From Plasmodium coatneyi (Eukaryota > Apicomplexa > Aconoidasida > Haemosporida > Plasmodiidae): a stretch of DNA of 64,000 nucleotides. This document shows positions 11,846 through 23,167 of the stretch, piece by piece. Location: the NCBI RefSeq assembly GCF_001680005.1, contig NC_033566.1:372001-436000 (forward strand). The letters are read 5' to 3'. Every line of letters begins with the position of its first letter. Within the stretch, counting starts at the first letter, position 1. A program made the position numbers and the translations under genes. The notes below the pieces were generated by a model, which was given only the letters and a program-made list of their open reading frames with translations, had not been told where the DNA came from and did not search any database.

Positions 11846-12534
11846 CGTAGTGGCAGGCACGCCTCCACATGCAGTACCAGCAATGATGTTAGACGGGCTT
11901 TGCAAAATGGCCACCCGTCAGTGCCAATGTGTGTCAGCACCTACTTTGTACATTCTGTACACATTCGTCTTGTGGCTTCGTCACCCTTTTTTTTTTTTTT
12001 TTGCACTCTTCCGATGCGCACACGCATGTGTGATCGTTTACATTGGCATATCCCCATTCACCCCCACCATTGTAATCCGAGCTCCTTTCCCCTTTATCAT
12101 TTCCCCAAAGGACAGTTCACACGCACAACTGTTCCCGCATAAACTGTACATTTATTTGTTCCGCGTTTCCCCCCCAATGCGTAGAGGCATAAAAAAATAG
12201 ATGATAGTTCCGCTAACAAATTGGACACTCCCCTTCCACTGTCTAGACGAATGCAGAGAAGAATGTGCAACGTGGCCAACGTTGCTAATTTATGCGATAG
12301 ACTATTTCGGCCTTCTTGTTCTTCTTCTCATCCTTTAGAAGCCTGAAAAGGGGGAAGAAAAACGTTCCGAAGGAGAAATGTACGAAAATGATATTATACA
12401 ATTGGTAAACCACATGGGTGAAGTGATTTAGTAAGAACGAATCAGGATGAACATTTTTACGTAACACAAATTTGCGTTTCGACCCCGCAGCGTCATTAGA
12501 CAGTAATGCCGCATTCGAGCCAGATTGTAGGCCA
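11846..12534. other. convergent intergenic region
   Basis: 3' flanks of the PLAA and bL9 genes. T-run at ~11989-12002. Nothing else recognised on either strand. Confidence 0.5.
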
Positions 12535-13227
12535 TTACTCATATTCCTGCAGGGAGGCTATTCTGAACACAATTTCGTTTAAAAATTTGGCATTTGGCAT
12601 AAACAGGAAATAATAAATGACGTAAATTCCTGTGCGCCGAAAAGGTGAATTATTCAAAACAATCAAATCGTTGTAATGAGACGTGTCTATGTAAATCTGT
12701 TCGTAAATATTATTTTTGTAATTTTCCTCATTCTTATAATAATTTATTTTATGTAAATTTTGGCTAGTTAAGTCCACTTGGTAGTTATATGACAGGTAAT
12801 TAAAAAAGTCGTACAATCCGTAAGAGACGTTATTGGTATATTTGTACACATCAAGGTAGATAGTTATATTTATATTTTTCAAATGAGTAAAATATTTTTC
12901 AAAGTCTTCTTTTATTTCTGCCCCTTTTTTTATATCAACTTGTTCTGTTCTTTTATATTTTTCCTTATCAGCATAGTAGTCTACATTTTCATACGTAGCG
13001 TATACTGCCTTTCTCTCTTTTATTAAGTTCCTAGCACTTCCTCTCTTTACCTTTACAATTTCCCCTTTTTCCCCCACTTGACTTATATTGTTTAGCAGAA
13101 CAATGTGCGTGTATTTATTTTCTACAGCTGCTACGTACGTTTTTCTCTTTATAGTGTACTTGTTATAGTTTAGGTAGGTGCTCATGCGTGCCCTTTGTAG
13201 GTTGAACACGCTACTTATTCTGAGCAT
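12535..13227 (-). CDS. organellar (probably mitochondrial) ribosomal protein bL9
   Basis: 230 aa, single exon, from the ATG at 13227. Residues ~40-75 carry the bacterial L9 N-terminal signature: HIVLLNNISQVGEKGEIVKV then KRGSARNLI, matching the family pattern VILLxDVxxLGxKGDVVxVKxGYARNFL. This domain binds 23S-type rRNA. The N-terminus (MLRISSVFNLQRARMSTYLN) is basic and amphipathic with no hydrophobic signal peptide, favouring mitochondria over the apicoplast. The C-terminal ~130 residues are Tyr/Asn-rich and do not match the usual L9 C-terminal domain, as often seen in mitochondrial versions. It lies head-to-head with the polynucleotide kinase gene. Confidence 0.85.
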   Translation of the reverse strand: MLRISSVFNLQRARMSTYLNYNKYTIKRKTYVAAVENKYTHIVLLNNISQVGEKGEIVKVKRGSARNLIKERKAVYATYENVDYYADKEKYKRTEQVDIKKGAEIKEDFEKYFTHLKNINITIYLDVYKYTNNVSYGLYDFFNYLSYNYQVDLTSQNLHKINYYKNEENYKNNIYEQIYIDTSHYNDLIVLNNSPFRRTGIYVIYYFLFMPNAKFLNEIVFRIASLQEYE

Positions 13228-13588
13228 CCTTGCGGGTGTGTGTGGGGGGTGTAGTTTGGGTTCCTCACATTCACATGGTTAGGCGGCCACTACTTTACCC
13301 TGCTTCGCCCTGCTTACGTTTCTCAAAGGGTGGTTATCAAATTAGTGATACCACATCTACACACGCCTATCCTCAAGTTGCCCTTTATTCTGCTTATTTT
13401 ATTATTCCCACGAACGGGAGAAGAGCCCCTTTCTCTTTTTAGCAACCTGCAAGCGGCTCTTTTCCCCATTCGCCTCCGTCAAAAATGTGTGACAATCATC
13501 GCTATCACTTTTGCACAAGAATGGAGAAATATACATTCGCGCTCCATTTTAGCTGGTCAAAATTGTGCCTCCTACGGGACCAAAATTA

Positions 13589-13621
<33 letters not shown>

Positions 13622-14012
13622 CACATGCTGGTATGTGGCACACCTGTGTGGAGTGCATATTACATGTGGAGAGAGGTCTCCCCCCCTTTGTGAACATGCA
13701 CGTATATGTTTGCTTAAACGAGAGCGTGGAGAAGCGCTAGTTAATTATAAATGGCTCACTTTCTTACCGCTTCGCAAAAATATCACCCTTTTTTACAGAA
13801 CGGCAATACGCGACTAAGTGCTTCTTCCACTTGGCTATTTTTTGGACCAAACTGTTGACGCGTTCAAATGTGTGACGTAGTTGTATCCCCCCGTTCCAGC
13901 CACGACAAGCAACACTGCCGACACCAAGACCAACGCCACAATCGCTACTACTTCTCCATCGGCTGCTTGCTCGGCCAACCAACCTACCTCAGAATCAAGC
14001 CCCTCCACAAAA
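13228..14012. promoter_or_regulatory. divergent intergenic region with T30 tract
   Basis: Between the starts of bL9 (minus) and PNKP (plus). It contains a T-run at 13592-13621. From 13881 the frame upstream of the PNKP ATG stays open (Thr/Ala/Ser-rich) and follows a possible acceptor (CCGTTCCAG, ending ~13900), so an extra 5' exon of PNKP cannot be excluded. Confidence 0.5.
13592..13621. repeat. poly(dT) tract, 30 nt
   Basis: Uninterrupted thymine run, the longest homopolymer I found in the window. Confidence 0.9.
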
Positions 14013-15502
14013 ATGAGGAAGAGGCACCTCTCCCATTTTGAGCTGCCAAACGATAAGTGGAAATTGGTAAATTTTATATTAAAAGGGGGAGACTTTCCAT
14101 TTTGCGCTCCTTCACACATCACTTCATAACACATCGCTTAATAACACACCGTGTCCCCCCTCCTTAGGTAGATGACAGCCTGCTCTACCGAATTGTCAAA
14201 GACGCCGAAGACAAAGTTTACAAGAAGATTTTCTCCTTCGACCTGGACAACACCCTAATTTTGTCCCGCTCCTTCTTCAAGCCAGCACAAAACGAGCACG
14301 ATTACATTTTCTACGCAGACGTAATCGATTTTTTAAAAAAAAAAAAAACAGAAAATTACAAAATAATTATTTTCTCCAACCAAAAGGGAGTAAGCACCGG
14401 AAAAATAAGTCTTCTAAATATAGTCAACCGGGTTGATGACGTCATCGACAAAATAGGGATCCCCTTGGAGTGTTACTTGGCATTAAAAAATGACAAGTAC
14501 AGGAAGCCACGAATTGGCATGTACAATTTTGCCATGCAAAATAATAAAGCCAAAATTGAAGAAATAATCTATGTAGGGGATAATGCCAACCGAATTTATG
14601 ACAACAATTTTAAGACCAAATTTATTAATCACCTAAAATGTGTGTATTCTCAAAATAAGGTCAACATAAATATAGGCGAAATTGCCAAGAGGTTGAAAAA
14701 GGACTACACAGACACCGATTTGAAGTTTGCCCTGAATATAAATGCCACATTTTACACCCCCGAGGAGCTGTTCCTAAACATAAAAAATAATTTGTCAGCA
14801 GAGTTTTCCTTCAACCCGTCTAACTTGCTCAAAAATGTAGAAAACAAATCAAATGAACAGGACGCTCAAAGTGAATTGCGTCAATTGCTTCGACCGGATC
14901 TGCACCTGGGGGGGGAACAAAATGACACACAAAATGAAACGAAAAATAAAGCCGTCTCTTCACAAAATGGAACAGAAGATGACCTGCAACACTCGCCCCC
15001 CCGGGGTGAACAATATTTGGTGCTGCTAGTTGGCCCCCCAGGGTGCGGAAAAACCTCCATTTGCAAAAACTACTTTGCAGATTTTGCTCACATAAATTTA
15101 GAGGAACTACACACAAAAAATAAACGCATAGATATGATCAGACAAACCATTACAAGCGGGAAAAATGTCGTAATGGACAACGCAAGTATGTACGTAAAAA
15201 ACAGACTAATTTACATCGACGAGGCGAAAAAAATAAATGCCAACTTAAAGGTTAGCGCCATTTTCTTTCACTATTCCAAAGAGTTGGTTTTTCACTTGAA
15301 CAACTTCAAAATGATCACTGAAGAGGACAATTTAATGCACGAAGTTCCGACCATTGCCATTCACTCCTTTTATAAATACGTGCAAGTTCCCTCCGAAAGT
15401 GAGAACTTCGACCGAGTCGTAACTCTGCAGGATGAGAATTTTGTACCGTCCGATTTGCAGAACGAGGAACGCCGAAAGTTATTTTTTTCGTACTTGTACT
15501 GA
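14013..15502 (+). CDS. PNKP: bifunctional polynucleotide kinase 3'-phosphatase (PNKP)
   Basis: Exon 1 is 14013-14066 (18 codons, donor GTAAAT) and exon 2 is 14168-15502 (acceptor CTCCTTAG), joined in phase 0; 462 aa. HAD phosphatase: FSFDLDNTLIL (nucleophile D43, acid/base D45), IIFSNQKGVSTGK, KPRIGMYNF and YVGDNANR. Kinase: P-loop GPPGCGKTS at 307-315, then NVVMDNASM in place of the usual VVIDNTN, and HLNNFKMITEE matching the HNNRFREMT lid. The enzyme converts 3'-phosphate/5'-hydroxyl DNA ends into ligatable ends in single-strand-break and base-excision repair. There is no FHA domain, so recruitment through phosphorylated XRCC-type scaffolds is not expected. A ~40-residue charged linker separates the domains. 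It converges on the COG2-like gene with only 98 nt between stops. Confidence 0.93.
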
Positions 15503-15600
15503 CCATCGGGGTGGTTACGGGGGAACGGGTTTGGAACGCATTATCCGTGGGGTGTACCGCTTCTCCATCGTTGCATAAACTTGCTATCCATCCGAATTTT

Positions 15601-18600
15601 TCATTTTTTTTTTAACAAACCTTTGGCAAATTTGTTAACCACGAAGTTTAAGTTCTGACTGATGCTGCTGCTGTGACTGCCCTTCCCATCCATTGCCTGC
15701 ACCGGATTCCTCAAGTGGTCGATCAGCAGGTTGATGAATTTATCCTCCGTCATACCTAAAAGGGAGAGAAACGCATCGTAATGAAAATAATTGACCGCAG
15801 CGGGGACTTCTTCGCCATGTAAATGAAGACATGGAAACTCCCTCACGAAGTAACTCTAACGTGTTGGCACCGCCTGACAACTCACCCATGCTGTCCACGA
15901 TGGTCCGCCCCCCGTGAAAAATCACGAACGTCACGGGCTGGAAAAACGCCGGCACGTCTTCATACACCTCCCGACCGGCCTTCATATCAACCGACTTTTT
16001 AAAAAGCATACACAACTTGTAACCGAAATGCAGGGAAGCCTCCGTTGCGCCATTTGCAATTTTCTGCAGCGATTCGTAGTACCTAAATATGTACACTTCC
16101 ATTCCGCTAATTAAGTAGTAACACGATAAGGCGATTAAATAAATGAGCGTCCGGTTAATCAGGTTTTTTATCATCTGCGTGCACTCATACGTCGGTACAC
16201 ACTGAACTATTTTCTCGTTAAAATGAATGCATAACTGGTCGAAGAGGGAAAAGACGTCATGAGTACCCAGAACGCTACAATTATTTTTAAAGTACCAAAC
16301 AGATTTCTTCTCAAATGGCTCAAAGCATTCGTAAATACACGAATTAACAACATTGTTCAACTCACACAATCCTTTTTCCAATTCGATTAAATCGAAATAA
16401 TTTTTTTTTTTTCTGTTCTTCTCTTTAATAAAAAAGGGAGTAATTTCGTAATTCCCGTCATCATCACTAATGTTATACGAATCGTTTAAATGGAGCGAGT
16501 TAAATTTCGCCTCACTGAAGAGGCTAATTTGGAAAGTCGCCACGTTTTTTTCAGCGCACTTGCTCGTTTGTTCGGTCCCATTTGGACAGGAGTCACTGGG
16601 TTTATCTGCTTTAAATGATATGTCTTTTTCCTCTTTATGGTCCTTCCTTCCAAACGACATATTCACTTCTACTTGTTTTTTTTTCATCTTTTCTCCTTCA
16701 TTTTCCCACTCGATAAAATCGTCTTTTACGCCATCATCAGGAAATAGCGCAACATCTCCGAAGTAATTATTCAAATGGTCTTGTGAGTTGAAAAATTCAT
16801 CAACTGATTCGTCAAAAGAGAGGGTGATTAAATCCTTCTCTGGGGAGTCACTCCTTGGGGGGTCATCACAAGCATGCAAGGCTACGGAACTGCCCGCAAG
16901 AACATTCACGTGATCGGACGCTTCACCTCCATATGGGAAACGCCTCCCCCGGTACGTATCCATTTTTATCTGCGCAATTTTTCTCCTCAGTCTGGCCAAA
17001 CAACAAACTAAGTACCGCAGAAGCTGTCTGCTAATAAGGAAAAGCTCCAAATTGTACTTCAACTTTTTCGGAACATAATCAATCGTTACAAATTTACTTT
17101 TCGTATCCATTTCGATGAGCACATTAACATTCTGCTTCAAGTTATTCAAATTGTTACTTAACAGGAGGAGCGAATTGTTACAAGATACGATGATTTTTCG
17201 AAAAATGTGTGGATAATAAACGTGCGTAAAAAGTTCTTTAAAAAATGCCTGTACATAATTTTTAATATCAAAAATGGTGGGAAAGTTGTAATAATTTTCG
17301 TACTCCATGGCATTTCTTATGTTTCCTTTCTGGAATAGAAGTTCCACTAGATTGATAAGTTTGTTCATGGAGGTGAAAGTTATTTCTTCGTATTCTTTGC
17401 TGAACAAATTTAAAAGGACATCTTTCTTCTCATGTCCCTTCATATCGACCTTCCTCTGCACAATGTGTACAAATTCTCCCACTAAATTTAGTACAAATAG
17501 CATGTCTTCCTTCTTCACCAGCTGGTTTATTTTATTTCTTATTAGTAAGTTAACGTAGGGCAGATAAAATTCTGTGTACACATGTACAGTGTTGCATTTG
17601 TGTGTGTCCTCCCCCCATGCATTGAAATGACTGTTGTTATTTTCATTCGTTTTTTTTCCCCCTTTCCATTTTATCATACGAATTTCCTCCATGTAGTAAT
17701 TCTCCTTAATAATTTCATTCAAGTAGTTCATCTGATCGATGCCATTTTTACAATTCTGCAGAATTGTGTATAAATTTTTTTTCCCGTTTTTTCCCCCATT
17801 TTTTATTCCCAAAATGTACGTATTGGCTTCCTCAATTTTGTTGTTTATTATTTTTTTCAAACACTCCTTTTCGGCATGTACATTTTTAAACGCATTTAAG
17901 CAATTCCTTACTTTCCTCTCGTAATTCTCATCCTTAAAAAAATCTGCCGATAAATACTTCACGAACACATTTATTATGCCATCCTCGTACGCCTTCACCC
18001 TTCTTACCTTTAGCGCCACGATGGATATATTTTGCACACCGTGCTGGGAAATGAACCGTTTTATACTGCTCATCCGTTTTAAATAATTCTCCAGGGTATC
18101 AAAATCGGGGGTGGTCAGTAGGTTGGGATAGTACCTGTCCTTTTCACTCCTGTGGAGGGTACTTTGACCCAGGTCGTGTACATCGAAAGGTTCCCTCTTG
18201 GGGACACTCAGGTCAATCACATCGGTTGGGAAGACCGCCCAAATTTTGTTCTCCTCCATTTCATCACACAGTTTTTTTACCTCCACATGGATAACTTGGT
18301 ATAATTTTAAAACTTTTTCAATTTCGATTAAACACCTTTTCTCGACAATTAAAGACAGAACGTTGTTCTTTTTCTCCCTCAGCGATTCGTAACTTGCTTT
18401 ATATTCCCTCCCTACATCCTCTAAATCGTTGGAGTTCCATTTTTTTAATTTCCTCGCATTGCTCATTTGGTCAATATATTTGTAAAAGTACTCATATTTC
18501 TCCTTAGCTATATCGTTGATAAAATTGTTTAGGGTGTTTATTTTGTTATTTACAAAATCGATCGTATCGTTTATTTTTTTTTCACTCGAGACGTCCTTTA

Positions 18601-18736
18601 GGATGTCTTTCAGTTCGAGCTGGAAAATCTCGTTGATGATCTGGTTCGTCTTTTTATGTCCTTCCTCCTTGTTCTTTAGGGAGTCCCCCTTTGGGGGGTG
18701 GGGTACGCTCCCCTGCTTTGCCTCCCCCAGTAGCAT
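15601..18736 (-). CDS. COG2-like subunit of the conserved oligomeric Golgi tethering complex (tentative), 2 exons
   Basis: Exon 1 is 18736-15886 and exon 2 is 15755-15601. The join (ATG G/GTGAGT to CCCTTTTAG/GT) yields DSMGMTEDKFINLL and replaces the unspliced tail; 1001 aa. The N-terminal ~150 residues are coiled-coil: INDIAKEKYEYFYKYIDQMS resembles COG2 ELINKDYADFVNLST, and LREKKNNVLSLIVEKRCLIE plus IEKVL resembles COG2 RKKKMCVLRLIQVIRSVEKI plus EKIL. A later LKRMSSIKRFISQHGVQNIS region also fits the COG2 layout. Residues ~580-770 form a long acidic, low-complexity insert. COG subunits tether retrograde vesicles at the Golgi. The assignment rests on pattern similarity in the N-terminal third only; another CATCHR-family tether (exocyst, GARP) is the main alternative. 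Confidence 0.65.
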
Positions 18737-19450
18737 ATATGTGTATGTCGCTTAATATGCTCACCCGTTTTCCCTCCGTGCCTCCTTTTTAATTACTTCC
18801 CCTTTGGTAATTATCCCCTGAGGGAACAACTTGGGGTTTAAAAACAGCCCTACCTCCAGTGTGCAAATTCACCCCTGGAAGGACAGAACACACGTTTTTG
18901 TAACGCGCCATGCAGTTGGTTTATGCGAAGGCAAAACTAGTTCGTTTAAAATGACACACATGGGAAAGGTCATTCATGCGTGAGTGATGGCCTATTCGCT
19001 TACGTATACAATACGGATGTACGACCACACGCAAGCGTGTGTAATAGCCTTTTTTCTGGGCTAACCCCACCAAGGGGATTCTCAAAACGGAAAAAAAAAT
19101 AAAACAAAAAAAGGGTAAAAATGGTGAAGAAGTTGCCACGCGGGTCAAATTCCTTTCCTATAAAAAAAAGAGAACTGTTCCACTGGGAGTATCCACCTAC
19201 CGATGAATGGGTATCATGAAAATTTCCTCCCAGGCTGTGCCTTCCTGCTTTTCTATAATTTACACCCCTCCTTGGCTTCGCCTAAAAGGTTACCAATGTG
19301 CTGGCAGCCCATTCTGTTGTACTCATAATGTACAAAAAGTACACAGCCATAACGCAGCTTCGTACATTTGCATGTGCATGTATAAAATTGCGCCAATGGG
19401 GCATATGGATCCGTTTGACTGGCGTGCAAAACTGATGACTCACCCTGGGG
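18737..19450. other. intergenic region between tandem minus-strand genes
   Basis: 5' flank of the COG2-like gene and 3' flank of the P-loop gene. No exon, RNA gene or repeat of note apart from short A/T runs. Confidence 0.5.
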
Positions 19451-22400
19451 TCACTGAGCCAAACTAACTGAAAAAAACAAATCCTTCTTCCAATGCGAAA
19501 GATGCCTATCCATCGAGCCATTCTTTCCCCCATATTTCATTTCTTCCCACAGAAAGTAGGCTGAATTGAACAGCTCACAATTGGGGTACAGGTGAAAGGT
19601 GACTCTTCTTTTCGTCCCAATAGAATTACCTCCCTTGAACTCGCACGAAGTGTGTAAATTGTTGGTGAGGACAAAGTCCCCGTGCGTAGCCACGTAAGAG
19701 CACATATTCTCGTACGCCATGAGGTAATAAACATCCATGACATAATTTAATAAAATAAAAATGTGCTCCATTTCTGTTCTACGTTTTATCTGTTCACCTG
19801 TGTAGTAGTACATTAACAACCTGTTCATTGCTTTGAAGAAGCGATTACATAATAGCTGTAGTAAAATGTGAGTATTAGAATTGCTCCCTTTGCCACCCCT
19901 CCTCGGGGGGATGTTTTCAACGAAGTACTTTAGCAGCCTGTGTGAAAAGGGAAAGTGCAAAATGGACCTCCCCCGCAGTTTATTTTTAGTGTTCTCATTG
20001 ATTACTGGCGCGAAGTGGATGCTCTTTTCCTGGAGTATTTCTGAATTGGCATCATCCGCCTCTATGTCTGCTTCGGTTTCTACTTTTTTTGCTACCGCTC
20101 CATGGCGAATGCGCCCACACCCGTGAAGCGGCTTAAAATTTAGCACAAGCACGAAGGATACGTCAGGGTATACGTAAGTATCCCCACTGTAATACGAACA
20201 CATGCTTGACTTTATCATGTACTTTTTAAAATAGGCCCAATCAGATTTTATGCTATTTATAATGGTGAACGGTTGCATGTGCATATGCATGTCCATGCGG
20301 TTAAGAATATCTTTTAAAATTTTTCTGTTCCTTCGATGTTTACGACCGAGTGGCCGTAACAATGCTGCTTTTTGTTTAGGCGTCTGTGGTTTTGTTTTTC
20401 CCGAATCAGCATAGGGGGAAATTACCTCACCCTCTCGCGTCCTTCTTTCAAACAGATCAACCAATGAGTTAATTATAACTCCACGAGTAAAGTAGCAGAT
20501 GTAATTTGCCCCTACCTTACCCCGCCTGTAAAAATCGTAGCTTCTTTTCCTCAGTTTGTAATGGATAATAGCGTAAAAAAGATACTTTAGGAGCGAATAC
20601 ATTTTATGGTCCCGCAGACATCGAAAGGGAGTACCCTGATAATTCATCTTTAGCAAATTAGTAAAAACGTACACACATGATGGGACGCAAATGTTATAAT
20701 GGGAAAGGTTGTTGCCCTTCCGAATCACTTCAATCTGTTTTATGTAGACAAATTTGTATATATTCAGCTTGCTCACCTGCACGCTGTTTTTTTTTGCCTT
20801 CCCTGGAGGGCCATAAAAATGGTAGAAGCAAAACTTGATAAACAAAAAACAAATGTCGAAATTTTCCTTCACCAAATTTTTTACATATCCTCGATTTTGG
20901 TTTCTGTAAATATATTCGTCATAGAATGTTTTAAAAAAATTCGCTACCTCCCGTCTTTCCGCCAATAAGAAGGAAAGATCATTCGTCGTTTCGTCTAATT
21001 TTTTGTTTTTCCTCCTATATGTATATTCACACGAATGGTGATCATTACTTTCTGCATGTTTAGCCCCCCCGATGTTATTTTGAACCTCCTTTTGCTTCCT
21101 CCCATTATTGCGCTTACGTTTCTTCTTGTGACACTCCCCCCTGAGTCGTAATTTCTTCTCCGAAAGGTATTTAAAAATTACATCACTTTTTTTGTTGCAC
21201 TTTTTGGTTATTGTTTTTGCCCTTCCTTTACAAACTTTCCATTTTTCAATGACACATTTTTTTAAAAGGTGGTATATATCATCTTCCGGTAGAATATTCC
21301 CACCGCTGTCACTCCAATGTGTACTACCTTTACTGCAATTAATCCTACCCCTAAGAGCAGAATTGAAGACCTCCAGATTGTGACTCATGTTAAAGTATAT
21401 GTGGAACCTTTTGCTGAGCTTCTCAAAATCGAATGCTCGGCTAGCCACAAAAAGGACGTCCTTCCTGTCATAGTTATTCAGACCTTTTATAATGCTTAAA
21501 TAGTCTAACGTGTTCATAATATGTTCCTCATTTATCGTGATGAACAGATTTTTTTTCTTCCTAAAAAGTGACTTACGCGGGTTGGAGTTCGCCCTTTTAA
21601 ATGTACACTTGGTTGCGTTCAAAGTTTTGTACAGGAATGCACTATAATTGGGATATTCCTTTTCCTCTGCGCTGACGTCAATGTTAATTGTTTTTTCTCC
21701 TCTCCTCCTGTTCCTTTTCCCCATTAGAATTTTATATATGCGCGCAGTAGACTTCACCAAAAGGAATGACCTCCTCAAATTGATAAAATAACTTATGTAC
21801 TTTGTATCCTTAATTCGTAGAATCGCGCCTTCCACGACGTTGATGACGGTGCTGGAGTTTGTTGCATCATTGGGACAGCTAGGGGGGAAGTTTGTTTTCC
21901 GCTTCGTGCGCTCCGCCAGGTACACCCCATTACCGCTTCTCGCCGTGTTACTCCCCACCCTTACATCGTCACACAGCTTGTAGTACCCCCTTATTTTGCG
22001 AAACAAATCATCACCGTACTCACAGAAGTTTATCTTCAGGTATTCAAAATGGTCAGTCCTTAATTCTTCCCCTAGGCCAAACTCGTAATTAATAAACTGC
22101 AAGTCATCCCGAGTTAAAAAAATAGAAGCTTGGCATATATCCGTGTCTAGGAAATTTTTTTTAAACGTTTTTCTGAACACATCGTAATTTCTATTTGTCA
22201 TTTTGGAGAAAATAATGGGGACGTAGGACAGAAGTTCCAACCTGTTGTAATTCCACACGATTTGTTTGTTCCTCGGTGGGTTGGTCGGGGTGTTATCTTC
22301 ACCGCCACTGTCACCGATACCGCCACCCTTTCCATCGGTGTGCCCCGATTCAGAGCTCTCCACGCAGCTTATACAATTCAAGAAAGTGGTCTTTCCGCTA

Positions 22401-22681
22401 TCCTTATCCCCACATAGTAGTATGTCCATGAACCTTACGTCATTTACAATGTTCGTAGTTACCCTTTTCGCGCAGCCTCTCCCTTTTCCTTTAGTGCCCT
22501 TCTTCATTCTCCCCCCAGGGGAAAATATATTTAATTTGCGAAGTACCCCCCCATTTTTATCACACACCTTTAGTACGTTACTATCTATATCTAAAAATTC
22601 TTCGTCATACTTTTCGTCATTTTTATAGGTATATATTTCCTCATGATAGTTGCCTTCACGCTTCCTCCTTTTTGTGTTCAT
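19451..22681 (-). CDS. large P-loop NTPase-like protein of unknown function, 1076 aa
   Basis: Single long frame from the ATG at 22681. After a basic N-terminus, residues ~82-104 read DVRFMDILLCGDKDSGKTTF, a beta-strand followed by a Walker A motif GDKDSGKTT (91-99), as in GTPases and AAA-type proteins. I cannot place a convincing Walker B, NKxD or other switch motif. The rest is a long, very basic protein with Lys/Arg-rich inserts (e.g. ~345-355 and ~510-570), several hydrophobic strand-like segments (FVLVLNFKPLHGC near the C-terminus) and Cys/His-containing stretches with no regular zinc pattern. No signal peptide. I do not recognise the family. The last coding bases overlap a possible acceptor (TTTTTTTCAG) and donor (AGG/GTGAGT), so the true 3' end could differ slightly. 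Confidence 0.8.
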   Translation of the reverse strand: MNTKRRKREGNYHEEIYTYKNDEKYDEEFLDIDSNVLKVCDKNGGVLRKLNIFSPGGRMKKGTKGKGRGCAKRVTTNIVNDVRFMDILLCGDKDSGKTTFLNCISCVESSESGHTDGKGGGIGDSGGEDNTPTNPPRNKQIVWNYNRLELLSYVPIIFSKMTNRNYDVFRKTFKKNFLDTDICQASIFLTRDDLQFINYEFGLGEELRTDHFEYLKINFCEYGDDLFRKIRGYYKLCDDVRVGSNTARSGNGVYLAERTKRKTNFPPSCPNDATNSSTVINVVEGAILRIKDTKYISYFINLRRSFLLVKSTARIYKILMGKRNRRRGEKTINIDVSAEEKEYPNYSAFLYKTLNATKCTFKRANSNPRKSLFRKKKNLFITINEEHIMNTLDYLSIIKGLNNYDRKDVLFVASRAFDFEKLSKRFHIYFNMSHNLEVFNSALRGRINCSKGSTHWSDSGGNILPEDDIYHLLKKCVIEKWKVCKGRAKTITKKCNKKSDVIFKYLSEKKLRLRGECHKKKRKRNNGRKQKEVQNNIGGAKHAESNDHHSCEYTYRRKNKKLDETTNDLSFLLAERREVANFFKTFYDEYIYRNQNRGYVKNLVKENFDICFLFIKFCFYHFYGPPGKAKKNSVQVSKLNIYKFVYIKQIEVIRKGNNLSHYNICVPSCVYVFTNLLKMNYQGTPFRCLRDHKMYSLLKYLFYAIIHYKLRKRSYDFYRRGKVGANYICYFTRGVIINSLVDLFERRTREGEVISPYADSGKTKPQTPKQKAALLRPLGRKHRRNRKILKDILNRMDMHMHMQPFTIINSIKSDWAYFKKYMIKSSMCSYYSGDTYVYPDVSFVLVLNFKPLHGCGRIRHGAVAKKVETEADIEADDANSEILQEKSIHFAPVINENTKNKLRGRSILHFPFSHRLLKYFVENIPPRRGGKGSNSNTHILLQLLCNRFFKAMNRLLMYYYTGEQIKRRTEMEHIFILLNYVMDVYYLMAYENMCSYVATHGDFVLTNNLHTSCEFKGGNSIGTKRRVTFHLYPNCELFNSAYFLWEEMKYGGKNGSMDRHLSHWKKDLFFSVSLAQ

Positions 22682-23167
22682 TTAAATAAACTGTGCTGAT
22701 GAATCTGTTGGTACCACCAATTTGGATACAGCAGTTCCTAGGGTGGTGTCAACGCGCAGTATGGCTCATTCTAACTCTACCCGTTTCGCATTAGGGGAGT
22801 GGAAAAAAGATCACTTCGAAGTGGTGCTTTTTTTTTTTTTTTTCTTACATGTTGTTGTTCGTTCAGATTGATTTTTCCCCCTGTTCGCAGTTTTCTAACG
22901 TAGTCCTTTTTTGCTAAAAAAATGTTACAAAACATGCAGCGTGCAAGCAGGTACCCCTCAAGCGATTGGCAAGGTGCACACACAAAAAAAGAAGAAATCT
23001 AAAAATGAGCCCTACACACTGACCCACCAATGGGACAAGCATAAACAAAACAAAAACGACGTGCAAACGGGAAAGTATAGCTACACAAAATGTCAAACAC
23101 ACACGGACAGACATACATATGGAAAACAAAACCTGTTTTGTTAACCCTGTTGAGTTCACCCCCTTTT
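22682..23167. other. intergenic region
   Basis: Between two minus-strand genes: 5' flank of the P-loop gene and 3' flank of the next gene. T-run at ~22828-22843. Nothing else recognised. Confidence 0.5.
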
